The notes under the pieces were generated by a model. The model searched no databases. It was given only the letters and a program-made list of their open reading frames with translations, and was not told where the DNA came from. A stretch of 5,738 nt of DNA. Source: Candidatus Omnitrophota bacterium (GTDB lineage Bacteria > Omnitrophota > Gorgyraeia > Aquiviventales > Aquiviventaceae). Shown in pieces: positions 4,863 through 5,738 of the stretch (the stretch's first letter is position 1; the number at the start of each line of letters is the position of its first letter). The position numbers were made by a program, and so were the translations under genes. Location of the stretch: the NCBI GenBank assembly GCA_016206725.1, contig JACQRA010000049.1:1-5738 (forward strand), in the 5' to 3' direction.

Positions 4863-5738
4863 TGGAGGAGCGGCTTCAGGGCTTCAAGACGGCCGGCGGC
4901 TTTCGATGCCCATGGGGTCTGCGCGTAGCGATCGACGATCGCGTCGTAGTAGATGACGGCTGAATCGATCTGTCCCTGACGCTCGTAGAATTCGGCGACC
5001 TGGAACTCGTGAGCGGCCCGTTGTTCGAGAAGAGCTTTGCGTCGTTCCACAGCCTCAGGCGTCAAGTCGCTCTCGGGATGCTCTTCCACGAAGGCCTCGA
5101 GTTGCTCGATGGCTTGATCCGTCGGGTGTTGATCGTAGCCGGGCTTGAAGGTCCCCTTCAGGCTGGCCTGCGCGATCTGAAAGCGCGCGTCATCCACCAA
5201 CGGCGAGTTGGGATAGCGATCAATGAGTTGTTCAAAGGCGCTGACGGCTTGCTCGTATTCGCCTAAGGCCAGATTGGCGATGCCGAGTTTATATTGCGCC
5301 AGCTCCCCATAGCGACTAAACGGGCCGTCTTCGACGATCGCCTGAAAGACCTCGATGGCTTTGTCGCGCGCCGGCATGATGGCCATGGTGCCGAGAATCT
5401 TGCGTCTCTTCCCGCCAAGGAAGTAGTTGCCGATCTGATACATCCGCTCCACGATCTCTTCAAAGCGGGTCGTGGACGGATAGACCTGGATGGTCTTGCG
5501 GTAGTCCAAGAAGGCCGCGTAGTAATCTCCTTGCTCTTCGTGACAGCGGCCGAGGTGGTACTGCGCCTCCCGCGCCTCAAGCGCGTCTTTATAGTGCTTG
5601 AGCAACTTCTTGAATTCGATCCGCGCCTTGTCGTAATCGGCTTTCTCAAAGAACGAGAGCGCGAAGTCGAGCTGCTCCTTGGGGCTGTCTTTCACCGCCC
5701 CGGCCGGGCCGATCCAGCCGGTCTGCGGCGTCCAGACC
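4859..5738 (-). CDS. bamD: Outer-membrane assembly lipoprotein BamD (YfiO), 5' end outside the window
   Basis: BamD is the essential lipoprotein partner of BamA in the machine that inserts beta-barrel proteins into the outer membrane. The 292 visible residues are helical TPR-like repeats, for example FEKADYDKARIEFKKLLKHY, YKLGIANLALGEYEQAVSAF and VAEFYERQGQIDSAVIYYDA, with the BamD hallmark of repeat pairs ending in RYPNSPLVDDARFQ. The frame stays open to the window edge (VWTPQTGWIGPAGAVKDSP), so the GTG at 5695 is an internal Val and not the start. The signal peptide and lipid-anchor Cys are not seen. The TGA stop overlaps the lptE ATG, joining two outer-membrane biogenesis factors in one operon. 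A generic TPR protein is the alternative, but length, repeat pattern and the lptE neighbour favour BamD. Confidence 0.87.
   Translation of the reverse strand, partial: VWTPQTGWIGPAGAVKDSPKEQLDFALSFFEKADYDKARIEFKKLLKHYKDALEAREAQYHLGRCHEEQGDYYAAFLDYRKTIQVYPSTTRFEEIVERMYQIGNYFLGGKRRKILGTMAIMPARDKAIEVFQAIVEDGPFSRYGELAQYKLGIANLALGEYEQAVSAFEQLIDRYPNSPLVDDARFQIAQASLKGTFKPGYDQHPTDQAIEQLEAFVEEHPESDLTPEAVERRKALLEQRAAHEFQVAEFYERQGQIDSAVIYYDAIVDRYAQTPWASKAAGRLEALKPLLQ

Noticed and set aside
4928..4942. Perfect small palindrome GCGATC-GAC-GATCGC
   Set aside because: It sits inside conserved bamD codons, has only a 3-nt spacer and no promoter context; chance is sufficient.
5693..5695. GTG as the bamD start
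   Set aside because: The frame continues open and BamD-like (WTPQTGW) to the window edge, and a start here would remove the lipoprotein signal, so the gene is simply cut by the window.

Overview
The window is gene-dense, GC-rich DNA from a diderm (Gram-negative-type) bacterium. BamD and LptE imply an outer membrane carrying lipopolysaccharide, and MurJ implies peptidoglycan. The style of BamD, the short bS20 and the gene order bamD-lptE-holA-rpsT-murJ recall Nitrospirota or a similar deep-branching, metagenome-type lineage. That placement is recollection and inference, not a search result.

Layout from right to left. A leftward (minus-strand) operon enters at the right edge: bamD (5' end missing), lptE and holA. 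bamD and lptE share an ATGA stop/start overlap, and holA follows after a short gap. holA then collides tail to tail with rpsT (bS20), the only plus-strand gene. rpsT is read from a near-consensus promoter in the 40-bp space it shares with the divergent murJ. murJ starts a second leftward group: murJ, uvrC (43-nt overlap) and a one-domain O6-alkylguanine-DNA alkyltransferase-like gene (4-nt ATGA overlap with uvrC). The group ends in a GGGGACAC palindrome at 90-129. Bases 1-89 show no gene.

Functionally, the right-hand operon makes outer-membrane assembly lipoproteins plus a clamp-loader subunit. The left-hand group pairs the lipid II flippase with two DNA-repair proteins, one for nucleotide excision and one for alkyl damage.

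No defence system, CRISPR array, tRNA or complete mobile element is visible. The interest lies in the details. Two short inverted repeats have been absorbed into coding sequence: one supplies nearly the whole LptE signal peptide, the other the last residues of the alkyltransferase. UvrC is a compact form without its C-terminal HhH domain and without a central segment. The HolA-like protein seems to lack its middle (lid) domain. The predicted rpsT mRNA is almost leaderless.
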